A stretch of DNA of 64,000 nucleotides from assembly GCF_023208015.1 (NCBI RefSeq), contig NZ_CP051627.1, forward strand, positions 1 to 64,000. The letters are read 5' to 3'. Positions 52,973 to 62,392 of the stretch are shown piece after piece (position 1 is the first letter of the stretch; every line of letters begins with the position of its first letter). The notes below the pieces were generated by a model. That model saw only the letters and a list, made by a program, of their open reading frames with translations, was not told the origin of the DNA and made no database searches. Source of the DNA: Thermobifida alba (GTDB lineage: Bacteria; Actinomycetota; Actinomycetes; Streptosporangiales; Streptosporangiaceae). The position numbers and the translations under genes were made by a program.

Positions 52973-53887
52973 TCAGGCCGCCGCCTCCAGCGCCGCGACC
53001 ACGTCCAGCAGCCGGTCCCGCAGCGCCTGCCCGCGTTCGCTGAACACCCGCTGGGCGGCGGTGTACTCGGCCTTGCCCTCGGGCGTCTCGATGCGCACCG
53101 GGGCGTACCCGTGGGCGGACAGGTCGTAGGGGGAGGCGCGCATGTCCAGCTCCCGCACGTCGCGCGCCAACTCGAAGCAGTCCAGCAGCAGTTCGCCGGG
53201 GACCGCGGGGGAGAGCTTGTAGGCCCACTTGTAGCAGTCCATGGTGGCGTGCAGGCAGCCCGGCTGGTCGAGGGCGACCTGACTGTCCCGGGTGGGCTGG
53301 AGCTGGTTGAGCGGGCGCGCCTCGGGAGTGAAGAAGCGGAACGCGTCGAAGTGCGAACAGCGGATGCGGTGCGACTCGACGACCCGGTCCGTGCCCTCCG
53401 CGCCGAGCCGCAGCGGAAGCGCGTGCCGCCGCTCCTCGGGGGACTGCCGGTAGACCATCGCCCACTCGTGCAGGCCGAAGCAGCCGAAGTACGCGCTCCG
53501 CGCCCGGACCGCCGACAGCAGGTCGGCGACGAACCGCAGCGCACGGCCCCGGTCCGCGACGAAGGCCGCGACGTCCAGCTCCACGCCCGGCACCGGAACA
53601 CCGGAGGGGCCGGTGACCGTGGTCGTGCGGTACCAGCGGCCGAACGCGGCGCGCGCCGACTCGCCCAGCAGGACCACGCCCGGTCCCGGATGCCAGCGGC
53701 GCAGCTGGGCGGGGCGGTGGCTGTAGTAGGTGAACAGGAAGCCCTCCACCGGCCGCGCCGAGGGGCGCTGGGCGCTGCGGACGAACTCCTCGGCTCGCTC
53801 GGCGTGCCGGGCGGCGCGCTCCCGCCACTCCTGCTCGGTGAGGACGACACGGGGTTCGGGCATCGGGAAACGGGCGGCGCTGTCCAT
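52973..53887 (-). CDS. Protein of the group annotated as 3-methyladenine DNA glycosylase
   Basis: 304-residue protein that I recognise as a conserved actinobacterial family commonly labelled 3-methyladenine DNA glycosylase. The conserved stretches are DFLFTYY-like GFLFTYYSHRPAQLRRWHPG, HEWAMVYRQSPEERRHALPL, RIRCSHFDAFRFFTPEARPL and MDCYKWAYKLSPAVPGELLL. I see no helix-hairpin-helix or classical AlkA motif, so the enzymatic label should be taken with care. The ATG at 53887 has TGGAG 7 bases upstream. It stands convergent with the STM4011 gene. Confidence 0.7.
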   Translation of the reverse strand: MDSAARFPMPEPRVVLTEQEWRERAARHAERAEEFVRSAQRPSARPVEGFLFTYYSHRPAQLRRWHPGPGVVLLGESARAAFGRWYRTTTVTGPSGVPVPGVELDVAAFVADRGRALRFVADLLSAVRARSAYFGCFGLHEWAMVYRQSPEERRHALPLRLGAEGTDRVVESHRIRCSHFDAFRFFTPEARPLNQLQPTRDSQVALDQPGCLHATMDCYKWAYKLSPAVPGELLLDCFELARDVRELDMRASPYDLSAHGYAPVRIETPEGKAEYTAAQRVFSERGQALRDRLLDVVAALEAAA

Positions 53888-54142
53888 GACAGCTCCAGGG
53901 TAGGACGTCGTGAACGCCGGATGCGTCCCGGTCTCGACCGGATCCACCGTGGAATCAGGAGAAGTGATCTGCGTCACTTGTATCTCCGGAAGGTTTTGGG
54001 GGAGAAGTCGGACACGCCGCGGAACCCGACCGGCAAACGGGTGGAAAAACACCGGGGTTCCGGCCCCGGAAAAGGCGGTGGAAGACCACCCGGATCCCTT
54101 TCCGAACCCCGGTCTGGGCTGGAGTTTTCTACTCTCGGTCAG

Positions 54143-54967
54143 GTGACGGAACGACAGTATGGGCATTGGTGGGCCGCTGCGGCCCGGAACACGAGGACCG
54201 CGGGCCGGGAACGGGAGCCGCAGAGGGGGCCGTGGTCCGGCTTCGTCACCCTCCCCCTCGTCGGCGTCCTCGTTCTCGGCCTGTTCGCGTTCTCGGTCGC
54301 GCTGTTCCCGCCCGGACCGCACGACCACGACACGGCTACGGCTGCCTCCGACACCGACGGTGCCCCCGAGCGGAGCCCCGAGGAGCCGGTGCGCAGGGGC
54401 ACCGGTGTCGCCTCCCGGAAGGAGGAGGCAAGACCCGCGGAGGAGACCGGGACCGAGGGGGGCCGCTCCGCCGGCCCGGCGGAGCGCCGGGAGCTCCCGG
54501 CGGAGGAGACCGGCCCGGAGGTCACCGCGGTGGTCCACTTCTCCCACAACGGCACCGAACTCACCTACGAGGGAATCGTCGCACTGCAGCGTTTCGCCGA
54601 GCGGGCGGTCGCGGCCGAGGCCGCCTGGGTGCGCATCGACGGGTACGGGGACGACACCGGGACCCCCGAGGCGAACCTGCGGGTCTCCCTGCAGCGCGCC
54701 GAGGAGACGGCGGCCTTCCTCCAGGAGAGGATGCCGGTGGAGGGGATCGACTTCGTCACCGCGGGCCACGGCGCCGCCGACCCGGTGGCCGACAACAGCA
54801 CCGTGGAGGGACGCGCCCGCAACCGCCGTATCGAGGCGACCGCGGGCACCGGCGCCCCCGGGGCCGGCCGCTCCGACCGCGGCGTCCCGCCCGCCGACGA
54901 GGAGCGGGACGACGTGGCGGGAGTGCCCGTGCCGCAGGTCGAACGGCTGGTCCCGGGGGGCGGCTGA
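54143..54967 (+). CDS. OmpA-domain envelope protein with one membrane anchor
   Basis: 274-residue protein. A basic N-terminus precedes one membrane helix (residues 33-52, VTLPLVGVLVLGLFAFSVAL), a charged Glu/Pro-rich linker of about 80 residues, and a C-terminal OmpA-like peptidoglycan-binding domain: VHFSHNGTELTYEG, VRIDGYGDDTGTPEANLRVS, QRAEETAAFLQ and NSTVEGRARNRRIEA. It probably tethers the membrane to the cell wall. The GTG at 54143 is chosen over longer frames because it gives a sensible topology. The gene ends 11 bases before the stop of a convergent gene. Confidence 0.78.
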   Translation: MTERQYGHWWAAAARNTRTAGREREPQRGPWSGFVTLPLVGVLVLGLFAFSVALFPPGPHDHDTATAASDTDGAPERSPEEPVRRGTGVASRKEEARPAEETGTEGGRSAGPAERRELPAEETGPEVTAVVHFSHNGTELTYEGIVALQRFAERAVAAEAAWVRIDGYGDDTGTPEANLRVSLQRAEETAAFLQERMPVEGIDFVTAGHGAADPVADNSTVEGRARNRRIEATAGTGAPGAGRSDRGVPPADEERDDVAGVPVPQVERLVPGGG

Positions 54968-54978
54968 GCCGGCCGGCG

Positions 54979-56751
54979 TCAGTTGGTGCTGTGCACCGGC
55001 AGGTGCCGGCCCAGGTACCCGATGTAGATCCGGTTGGTCCGCCCCGGCCCCAGGTCCGGGTAGTAGTACAGCCGCGGGCAGATCCCGTACTCGGCGTCCA
55101 GTTTGATGTGCGCGAACATCGGTACCTCCCCGTCGGGGTGGACCTCGGCGGGGACCCGGAAGATCCGCTTGCCGCTGAACTTCGCCCGGTTCTGCACGGT
55201 GTCGCTCTCGTGGGCGGCCATCCGCTTCACCGGGATGGTGTGGAAGCCGTCGGGCTGGTCGCGCAGGTAGTCGTGCAGGGTCTTGCCGTTGCCGGGATGC
55301 GTCAGCTGGTAGCGCACGTAGTCGTTGAGGGCGCGCAGCGCCTCCCACGCCTTGGTCGCCCACAGCCGCTCCTTCTTGTTGCCGCTGAGTTCCCGCACGT
55401 CGTCGAGCGAGTCGCCGATCGTCACCCGCAGGTAGGGGAAGGAGACCCCGTCGAGCATGCGCTCCAGCAGCTCCTCGAAGTTGTCGGGGGGCTGGTCGCT
55501 GGGCGCCTCCGGGGGTTTGGCGGCGGCCAGGGCGTACTGGCCGATGCCGCGCAACTGGTCGCGCAGCCAGGCGTTCTCGTGGCGGGCGCCGCGCAGCTCC
55601 TCCCGGTACCGGTCGCGTTCCGCCACGGTCTCGGCCAGTTCGGCCAGCAGGCGTTCGCGTTCCTTCTCCAGGTCGGCGATGCGCGCGGTGCGCCGTTTGA
55701 CCTCGGCGGCCAGTCCGGCGGCGCGGTCCGGGGCGGCCGGGGTGGACACCGGAGGCCGGGGGGTTGCGGCGGACTCGGTGCGGTAGACGACCGTCGCCAC
55801 GGGGGCGGACAGCGGGGACGCGGGAGTCGCGGACAGGTCCGCCTCCTCCTCGGTGAGCAGTGAGTCCAGCAGCTGCAGCTCCTCGGGCAGCGGGGCGTCC
55901 AGGACCACCTCGCGCAGCGAGTGCGCCAGGGCCCTGCCGATCCGGGAGCGGATCACGCCGCCGGTGCGGGCGGCGTCCATGCTGTGCGTGCTGAGCCGCG
56001 GATGCCGGCGGTGGTCGCCGGGGTCGGACAGGCGCACCCCGGGGCGGAAGGTGCGGACCCCGCCCGCGGGGATGTCGAACTCCCGGGGCAGCCGCGCCGC
56101 CACCCGCTCCTGGGCCGCCCGGTCCAGCACGTAACCGGAGTACATGCCGCACGCGAACCTGAGCACCTGGCCCATCGCCGCCCGCCAGCCGACGACGGTG
56201 AGGTCGGGGGGCGCGCCCGTGACGACCACCGCCATCCGCCGCGAGTCGTCGCGGATCGCCGCCAGCAGCGCGTCGACCGCCCGCGTGTCGCGGCCCCGGA
56301 CGATCACCGGGGCCTCGGTCAGCACCGCCGCGCCGTCGAAGCACCGCGCCGCGTTCAGGAACGACCGTACCAGCTTGGGACGGACCACTTCGAACCGCTC
56401 CTCCGCGGCCTCCGCTCCCGGGGGGATCGCGGTCATGTCGATCCAGACGGTCCGGTCGGCGGCGCGCCCCGGGTCGGACACGGCGGTCAGCGCGGTCTGC
56501 CAGACGGTTCCGCTGCGGTCGTGCGTGGACTCGGTCCTGAGCCGCAGGAAGCGGACGTTCTCCGCGGGGTTCTCGTGCCGGACGACCTTCACGGTGTAGC
56601 GGTGGTCCAGCACGTGGTGCCCGGAGCGGCTCAGGTCCGGGCACCGGCCGCCGGACTTGTGCGCGAGCCAGGTCGAGAACGTGTCGAGACTCAGTCCGAC
56701 GACGTCGCACGGCGGAGAGACGGTGAAGACGGTGCGGTAGACGAGCGGCAA
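54979..56751 (-). CDS. Large uncharacterised protein with coiled coil and conserved C-terminal domain
   Basis: 590-residue protein of unknown function. The TTG at 56751 is chosen because TGGAG lies 8 bases upstream and the frame before it has shadow-like composition. The N-terminal 300 residues are alpha/beta (TVWIDMTAIPPG, MAVVVTGAPPDLTVVGW), then a coiled coil at about 380-440 (EVKRRTARIADLEKERERLL, ELAETVAERDRYREELRGAR), then a compact C-terminal domain with ERLWATKAWEALRALNDYVR, DGFHTIPVKRMAAHESDTVQ and NRIYIGYLGRHLPVHSTN. I recall that C-terminal pattern from other actinobacterial hypotheticals. No catalytic motif is visible. It is divergent from the aldehyde dehydrogenase gene. Confidence 0.65.
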   Translation of the reverse strand: MPLVYRTVFTVSPPCDVVGLSLDTFSTWLAHKSGGRCPDLSRSGHHVLDHRYTVKVVRHENPAENVRFLRLRTESTHDRSGTVWQTALTAVSDPGRAADRTVWIDMTAIPPGAEAAEERFEVVRPKLVRSFLNAARCFDGAAVLTEAPVIVRGRDTRAVDALLAAIRDDSRRMAVVVTGAPPDLTVVGWRAAMGQVLRFACGMYSGYVLDRAAQERVAARLPREFDIPAGGVRTFRPGVRLSDPGDHRRHPRLSTHSMDAARTGGVIRSRIGRALAHSLREVVLDAPLPEELQLLDSLLTEEEADLSATPASPLSAPVATVVYRTESAATPRPPVSTPAAPDRAAGLAAEVKRRTARIADLEKERERLLAELAETVAERDRYREELRGARHENAWLRDQLRGIGQYALAAAKPPEAPSDQPPDNFEELLERMLDGVSFPYLRVTIGDSLDDVRELSGNKKERLWATKAWEALRALNDYVRYQLTHPGNGKTLHDYLRDQPDGFHTIPVKRMAAHESDTVQNRAKFSGKRIFRVPAEVHPDGEVPMFAHIKLDAEYGICPRLYYYPDLGPGRTNRIYIGYLGRHLPVHSTN

Positions 56752-57067
56752 GCGGCGATCTCCAGTCGACGGTTCTCGCTGCGGTCCGGCGGGCGGCCGG
56801 ACCCGGTCTCTTCGGGGCTCGGGCAGGGCGATGCCGCCCCGAGCACGCGAACGGCGGGGGAAGACCGGTGCGCGCATCCCGACACCACTGTGGCCGACCC
56901 GCGTCGGATGTGCCACCGACTGGGGACAACTGTGCACAACCCGCGACCGAGCGCGGCGGGGAGGAGGCAGCGGAACCGGAGGCATCCGCCAGTATGGAGC
57001 GGAGATCCGCGTTGTTGGGCCCGAATGGATGAGGAATCGGACGCTGCGGAGCAGTAGCGTCACGGAC
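56752..57067. other. Divergent intergenic region
   Basis: 316 bases between two divergent starts, with no convincing gene. It must hold promoters for both sides, but I cannot pick hexamers with confidence. A TGTGCACAA (56931-56939), one base off a DnaA box, is present beside GGACAA. Confidence 0.4.
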
Positions 57068-58489
57068 ATGTCCAAACGTCCGTTCTGGCTGGCCGGGTCT
57101 GCTACCACCGGCGACAGCGAACTCACCGTCACCAACCCCTACACGGGCCGGACCGTGGCGACCGTCGCGGTTCCCACCCCCGAGCAGATCGAGCAGGCCG
57201 TCGCCGCCGCGCACGGCGTCCTGGACGAGACCGCGGCCCTGCCCGCCCACGTCCGCTCCGAGGCGCTCGCCCACGTGGCCCGGCGGCTCAGGGAGCGGTC
57301 CGAGGAGATCGCCCAGCTCATCACCGCGGAGAGCGGCAAGCCGATCCTGTGGGCGCGCGCCGAGGCGGGGCGGGCCGTCTCGGTGTTCACCTGGGCGGCC
57401 GAGGAGGTCCGCCGCGACAGCGGGCGGATGCAGCGGCTGGACACCGACGCCGGCGGAGCGGGCCGGGTCGCGCTGATCCGCCGCGTCCCCAAGGGCGCCG
57501 TGCTGGCGATCTCCCCGTTCAACTTCCCCCTCAACCTGGTCGCGCACAAGGTCGCCCCGGCTATCGCGGTGGGCGCCCCCATCGTGGTCAAGCCCGCCCC
57601 CGCCACCCCCCTGTCCGCTCTGGTGCTCGGCGAGATCCTCGCCGAGACCGACCTGCCCGCCGGGGCGTTCTCGGTGCTGCCGATGCCCAACGAGCTGGCG
57701 CAGCCGATGATCACCGACGAACGGCTGCCGGTCATCTCCTTCACCGGCGGCCAGTTCGGCTGGGAGCTGCGCAGGATGGCCCCGAACAAGCACGTCACCC
57801 TGGAACTGGGCGGCAACGCCGCCGCCGTCGTGCTGGCCGACGCCGACCTGGACTGGGCGGCCCGGCGCATCGCCCTGTTCGGCAACAACCAGGCCGGCCA
57901 GGTCTGCATCGGCGTGCAGCGGGTCGTCGTCGAGGACGCCGTCTACGACGAGTTCGCCGCGAAGCTGGTGGAGCGGGTCGAGGAGCTGGTGACCGGCGAC
58001 CCCGCGGACGAGGCCACCCAGGTGGGCCCGCTCATCGACGAGGCCGCCGCGGCCCGGGTCGAGCAGTGGGTGAACGAGGCGGTCGAGAGCGGCGCCACGC
58101 TGCTCACCGGCGGCACCCGCGACGGCGTCACCGTGGCCCCGACCGTGCTGGCCGACGTGCCCGACGACGCGAAGGTGGTGTGCGAGGAGGTCTTCGGCCC
58201 GGTCATGGTGCTGCGCCGGGTCAGCGACGTGGACGCGGCGTTCGCCGAGGTCAACAACAGCGACTACGGCCTCCAGGCGGGCGTGTTCACCCGCGACCTG
58301 CCCACGGCCTTCCGGGCGCACCGCGAGCTGAAGGTGGGCGGCGTCATCATCGGCGACGTCCCGTCCTACCGTGCCGACCAGATGCCCTACGGCGGCGTCA
58401 AGAAGTCCGGCGTCGGCAAGGAGGGGGTCCGCTCGGCGATGGACGACCTCACCGACGAGCGGGTGCTGGTCCTCACCGGAGTGCTCTGA
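57068..58489 (+). CDS. Aldehyde dehydrogenase family protein
   Basis: 473-residue NAD(P)-dependent aldehyde dehydrogenase. The catalytic Cys is C280 in NNQAGQVCIGVQR, the general base is Glu246 in LELGGNAAAVV, and the Rossmann region has ISPFNFPLNLVAHKVAPA and VVKPA. The C-terminal EEVFGPVM motif is intact. The usual FTGS has become FTGG. The group resembles lactaldehyde/succinate-semialdehyde type enzymes; the substrate is not predictable. The ATG at 57068 begins a normal-length protein. It stands alone. Confidence 0.88.
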   Translation: MSKRPFWLAGSATTGDSELTVTNPYTGRTVATVAVPTPEQIEQAVAAAHGVLDETAALPAHVRSEALAHVARRLRERSEEIAQLITAESGKPILWARAEAGRAVSVFTWAAEEVRRDSGRMQRLDTDAGGAGRVALIRRVPKGAVLAISPFNFPLNLVAHKVAPAIAVGAPIVVKPAPATPLSALVLGEILAETDLPAGAFSVLPMPNELAQPMITDERLPVISFTGGQFGWELRRMAPNKHVTLELGGNAAAVVLADADLDWAARRIALFGNNQAGQVCIGVQRVVVEDAVYDEFAAKLVERVEELVTGDPADEATQVGPLIDEAAAARVEQWVNEAVESGATLLTGGTRDGVTVAPTVLADVPDDAKVVCEEVFGPVMVLRRVSDVDAAFAEVNNSDYGLQAGVFTRDLPTAFRAHRELKVGGVIIGDVPSYRADQMPYGGVKKSGVGKEGVRSAMDDLTDERVLVLTGVL

Positions 58490-58675
58490 CCAGCACCCTC
58501 GATCGTGGCTTCGGGGTCCGGTCTCCGGTCCCGGATCCCGGAGCCACCCCCGTCAGCGCCGCGCGGGCGCCGTCCGGGACGGCGAGAGCACACCGGAGCC
58601 GGGTGTGCTCGGTGGACACGGCCCCAGGGACAAAAAGAGCGCGGGAGCAGGTCCCCGGGGCCATGATCGTTCCGG

Positions 58676-59650
58676 TTACAGGGTCTGCGCGGCCTCGTAG
58701 ACGCGTTCGGCCTCCTCGCCGAGGCGGGGTCCGTACTGGACCGTGTCGTCGTTGGCGTACTTGAAGCTGATCAGCGAGGTGATCGTGCCGGTTCCGGTGG
58801 TGGTGTCGAAGTCGGCGAACCACGGGCCGCCGCTGGAGCCCTGGGTCATCGCACACGCCATGCCGGAGCCGTGGGTGCCCTGGCTGTCGCGGTGGGTCGG
58901 GCCGACGCAGTAGTACAGGTGGCGGCCGGAGAAGGGCGGCGAGGAGGGGTAGCCGAAGGCGTGCACGTGGGAGGCGATGCGGCCGTCGAAGGAGACCCGC
59001 TGGCTTCCGGTGCGGTCGGCGACGTGCCGCCCCCGCCGGTCGGTGCCGAGCACGACCAGGCCGAAGTCGTAGCTGTCGTCGCCCTGGCGGGACCACTTCG
59101 GCGAGACCAGCATGTCGCGGGCGGGGTAGCGCCCGTAGGGCGCGCGGCCGTCGGTGTAGCCGGGCACGAAGATCCAGTTCTCCGCCCACGAGCCGGTCTT
59201 GTTCTTCAGGCAGTGGCCCGCGGTGAGCACGGTGTCGCGGTTCTCGGCGTCGATCACCGAGGCGGTGCAGGTGTAGTCGGAGCCGTCGAGGGTCAGGTAC
59301 ACCCGGCCGGTGGTCGCCGCGACCAGGCCGCCGCCGGTCCAGCGGCGGACCGTGCCGGAACGGCCGGCCGCGCCGGCGGTCTCGGGAGCGCGGGGCGTGT
59401 CGAGCAGCGGCGCGGTCAGACCCCCGAGCGCCGAGGAGAGCGGAACGGCCGAGGCCATGCGCTCGGGGGTCCAGTAGTCCAGGACGGCGCGCCGCTGCTG
59501 CGGGGTGTGGGCGGCGGACTGGTGCACCACCTCAGCGGGGACGGTGGTCCGCTGTTCCGCTGCGGAGGGCTCGACCGCCGAGGCCGGGGACACGCCGACC
59601 GCGACGAGGGTGAGAGAGGCGAGGATCGAGTACACGATGGACCGATTCAT
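58676..59650 (-). CDS. Secreted trypsin-fold serine protease
   Basis: 324-residue chymotrypsin-fold protease. A signal peptide (residues 1-25, cleavage near SPASA) precedes a propeptide-like region of about 75 residues. The triad is His146 (LTAGHC), Asp195 (DSYDFGLVV) and Ser273 (GSSGGPW). The layout with a Cys pair around TAGHC and GSSGG is seen in V8/glutamyl-endopeptidase-like proteins of actinobacteria. It is on the same strand as, and downstream of, another secreted hydrolase gene, with a terminator between. Substrate specificity is not visible. Confidence 0.86.
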   Translation of the reverse strand: MNRSIVYSILASLTLVAVGVSPASAVEPSAAEQRTTVPAEVVHQSAAHTPQQRRAVLDYWTPERMASAVPLSSALGGLTAPLLDTPRAPETAGAAGRSGTVRRWTGGGLVAATTGRVYLTLDGSDYTCTASVIDAENRDTVLTAGHCLKNKTGSWAENWIFVPGYTDGRAPYGRYPARDMLVSPKWSRQGDDSYDFGLVVLGTDRRGRHVADRTGSQRVSFDGRIASHVHAFGYPSSPPFSGRHLYYCVGPTHRDSQGTHGSGMACAMTQGSSGGPWFADFDTTTGTGTITSLISFKYANDDTVQYGPRLGEEAERVYEAAQTL

Positions 59651-59731
59651 GTCCCTGGATCATGCCACACTCTCCGTGATCGGATGGCTTCTTTCAGTTA
59701 TTTGCGCTGGGTGGTGGGGACGATCCGGAGC

Positions 59732-59768
59732 AAAAAAGGCGGCCTTCCCGGCGCGGGGGAAGGCCGCC
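59732..59768 (-). terminator. Rho-independent terminator of the CocE-type hydrolase gene
   Basis: GGCGGCCTTCCC (59738-59749) pairs perfectly with GGGAAGGCCGCC (59757-59768) around a 7-base loop, followed on the minus strand by six T. It starts just after the stop at 59781. Confidence 0.88.
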
Positions 59769-59780
59769 GTCGCGGGGCCG

Positions 59781-61379
59781 TCAGGCCGTCGGCACCCGCA
59801 GCCATGAGGGGTCGGCGGCGGGGGAGCTCACCGTGACGGTGCTGCCCACGCCGTTCTCACTGCCGTAGCGCAGGTCCTGGCCGTCGACGACCAGGGCGAG
59901 GCGGTGGCCGGAGGGGACCTCCCACACCACCGGCTCCAGCGCGATCTCTACCGTCCGGGCCTCGCCGGGAGTCGCACCGCGCAGGGTGTAGGGCTTGTGG
60001 GTGATGAGCGACCCCGTGCCGGAGGAGTTCACCGCGTACAGGTAGACGAACAGGGACGCCTCGGAGCGGTTGGGGGTGACGGTCAGCCGCAGGCGCGGCG
60101 TTCCGCTCACCGTGACGCCGTGCAGGGCCGGACCGGTCCACACGCCCGCGTAGACCCGGTTGACCAGCGGCAGCGAGACCCCGGTGGGGATGTCGGCGAA
60201 CTGCTGGACGGCGCCGCTGAGCATCAGCGCCCCGCTGTTGGCGGTGGTGCCGAGGGCGGTGCGGATCCGGTAGTTCCACCCGGTGGCGGGCTCGGTCGCC
60301 AGACCGCCGGTGGCCCGCCAGTTGGTCCAGGTGGCCGCCGGCTTGGTCAGGTGGTAGACGGTCTGGGCGGAGGTCACCGACGCCCAGTCGGGGTAGCCGC
60401 TCCAGGAGCCGCCCCGGCTGTTCGGCTTGACCTGCACGGGGGGTTCGGCGTCGATGCCGTTGTCGACGCCGCGCAGGTGGTGGTCGAACCAGCGGCGCAG
60501 CGACTCCCAGGTCTCGTTGGGCAGGCCGAACGCGCCGAACGCCTCCTGGGTGGCGTGGTCGCCCGGGGCCAGCATCAGCCGCTTGGGGCCCTCCAGCGCG
60601 GTGTAGAGGTCGGTCATCTGGCTCGGCGGGAAGATGCCGTCGTTCCAGGCGTGCGCGATCATGACCGCGGTGCCGTTGGCGTTGAGGGCGTCGATCCCGG
60701 TCGCGGGGGAGCGCACGGGGGCGGCGTCCAGGGCGGGCTGGACGTCGCCGGAGCGGTAGCCCCGCTCCATCTCCCGCAGGGTGGCCCCGGGCCTGCCGAG
60801 GAGGTCGGCGGAGGAGAGCAGCAGTTCGATGGCCTGGGTGCTGAGGGTCTCGTTGGGGTAGATGGAGGCCGCCAGGTCGGCCCAGCCGCTCATCGCGCCG
60901 ACCACCGTGACCCGGTCGTCCTCGGCGGCGGTGAGCAGGCTGATGCCCGCGCCGTAGGAGATGCCCGCCATGCCGACGCGGTCGGGGTCGGCGTCGGTGT
61001 TGGTGAGCGCCCAGTCGATGACGGCTCGGGCGTCGGCGACGTCCCGGGGGCCGGCGACCTCGATCTCGCCGCCGGACTCGTTGAAGCCGCGGGAGGTGTA
61101 GCTGACCACCTGGTAGCCGGACTCGCGGGCGAGTTTCCAGGCCGCGCCCACGTACAGCAGTTTGTTCGTGGCCCAGGCCGAGGGCATGACCAGCAGGGGG
61201 TGGGGGCCGGGGGTGCCGGTGGGGGTGATGACGAGTGCGCTCAGCTCCACGCCGTCGCCGACGGGGATGCTGACCCGCTGGGTGGTGGAGCCGATCGTGG
61301 CGTGAGCCGGTGGTGACAGCAGTGTTGCCGTGAGTAGTGCCACGAGGGTGGCGCTGATGACTGCGGACAGCCGTTTCAT
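59781..61379 (-). CDS. Secreted CocE/X-Pro dipeptidyl-peptidase-type hydrolase
   Basis: 532-residue alpha/beta hydrolase. The signal peptide covers residues 1-28 (MKRLSAVISATLVALLTATL then SPPAHA). The nucleophile is Ser141 in GISYG; Asp and His follow in AHAWNDGIFPPSQ and APGDHATQEAF. The C-terminal third is the beta-sandwich of CocE/NonD hydrolases (LRLTVTPNRSEASLFVYLYA, VPSGHRLALVVDGQDL). It is likely a secreted peptidase or esterase acting on peptides or acyl compounds. A palindrome within its promoter suggests a dedicated repressor. Confidence 0.86.
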   Translation of the reverse strand: MKRLSAVISATLVALLTATLLSPPAHATIGSTTQRVSIPVGDGVELSALVITPTGTPGPHPLLVMPSAWATNKLLYVGAAWKLARESGYQVVSYTSRGFNESGGEIEVAGPRDVADARAVIDWALTNTDADPDRVGMAGISYGAGISLLTAAEDDRVTVVGAMSGWADLAASIYPNETLSTQAIELLLSSADLLGRPGATLREMERGYRSGDVQPALDAAPVRSPATGIDALNANGTAVMIAHAWNDGIFPPSQMTDLYTALEGPKRLMLAPGDHATQEAFGAFGLPNETWESLRRWFDHHLRGVDNGIDAEPPVQVKPNSRGGSWSGYPDWASVTSAQTVYHLTKPAATWTNWRATGGLATEPATGWNYRIRTALGTTANSGALMLSGAVQQFADIPTGVSLPLVNRVYAGVWTGPALHGVTVSGTPRLRLTVTPNRSEASLFVYLYAVNSSGTGSLITHKPYTLRGATPGEARTVEIALEPVVWEVPSGHRLALVVDGQDLRYGSENGVGSTVTVSSPAADPSWLRVPTA

Positions 61380-61479
61380 CAAGACCTCGTTCCGGAATGA
61401 GCGGGAGATACTGACGGTCGCGCCTGCCGTCGCATCCCGGTGGGCCGTGGGGTCCTCCAACGGAAAACCCTTGTTACTG

Positions 61480-61503
61480 CGAAGTAAGTTACTTCGATGT
61501 CAA
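61480..61503 (-). promoter_or_regulatory. Promoter with palindromic operator for the secreted hydrolase
   Basis: On the minus strand, TTGACA (61498-61503) is followed by the palindrome CGAAGTAA-C-TTACTTCG (61480-61496) that fills the spacer before a candidate -10 (CAGTAA or TAACAA). This AT-richer element is 100 bases upstream of the ATG at 61379. A repressor bound here would block RNA polymerase. The regulator is not encoded next door. Confidence 0.6.
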
Positions 61504-61550
61504 GTTAAGGCAGGGGTCAACGGTTTGTAAAGACTTTCCTGTGAAGCGGG

Positions 61551-62330
61551 TCACTTTTCCGCGGCTCCGTCTCCCACCCGGACCCGCCCCCGGACGGCCC
61601 GGAGCACGTGCCAGACCGCCACGTGGCAGGCCAGACCCGCGCCGACTCCCTGCGCCAGCCCCAGCAGCACACCGCGCACGAGGTCGTAGCCGCTCGCCGC
61701 CGCCCGCGGATCGGCGGCCGCCCGCCCGGCTTCCGCCACCCCCGCCACCACGATCCCGGCCGCGGCCCAGCGGCGCGCCCCCTCACCCGGCAGAGCGGCC
61801 CCGCCGGCCGGTGCCACGGGCGCGCGCCGGTACCAGCGCGCCACCCACCAGGCCAGCACCCCCAGCCCGCCCGCGGAACCGAGGGACATGACCACGTTGT
61901 ACAGCCGGTGCGCCCCCGCCACCTCCGCGTCCAGCACCGGCCAGAGGACCACCGCCGCCCCGCCGGGATGCGTGAAGGCGTCCCACACCACGTGCGTGGC
62001 CGCACCGAGGGCCAGCGAGAGCACCGTCCACAGCACGGGGCCGCCCCCCACCGCGGGGACGGCACCGCCGCCATCCGCCCGCGCGGCGCGGCGGGCGCCA
62101 GATCCACCAGCGGAGCCCGCAACACCCCGTGGAACAGCGCGAACACCACCAGCCCCACGCGGCCGGGTCTACCCCCACCGGACCCAGCGGGCCGTGGGCG
62201 GCGGGCCCCAGCGGCAGCGACAGGTCGTAGGGCAGACCGGGGACGAGGACGCCGATGACCAGGGCGGAGGGCACCAGCCGCCCCCGGTCAGCGGGATCGC
62301 CGCGGCGGCGTGACTGACGGTGAAAGGCAT
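61551..62330 (-). pseudogene. DUF4184 membrane protein broken by three frameshifts
   Basis: The start reads [16 protein letters not shown], the DUF4184 signature; continuing in another frame gives RLVPSALVIGVLVPGLPYDL, then in a third GLVVFALFHGVLRAPLVDLA, and in the last GGGPVLWTVLSLALGAATHV to the stop at 61551. Single-base losses near 62290, 62165 and 62050, all in G/C-rich runs, would restore a protein of about 260 residues with several membrane helices. Either the gene is decaying or the sequence has homopolymer errors. The gene is divergent from dxr. Confidence 0.72.
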
Positions 62331-62392
62331 GCCGGAATGATCCCGGACCGAGACCGGGGCGAACGAAGCGGGCGCTGCGCCACAATGGGGAC

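Noticed and set aside
52973-58321. Single very long minus-strand open frame of about 1780 codons
   Set aside because: High GC keeps the frame open; only its 3' part (52973-53887) is a real gene, and the rest lies opposite or out of frame with well-supported genes such as the aldehyde dehydrogenase.
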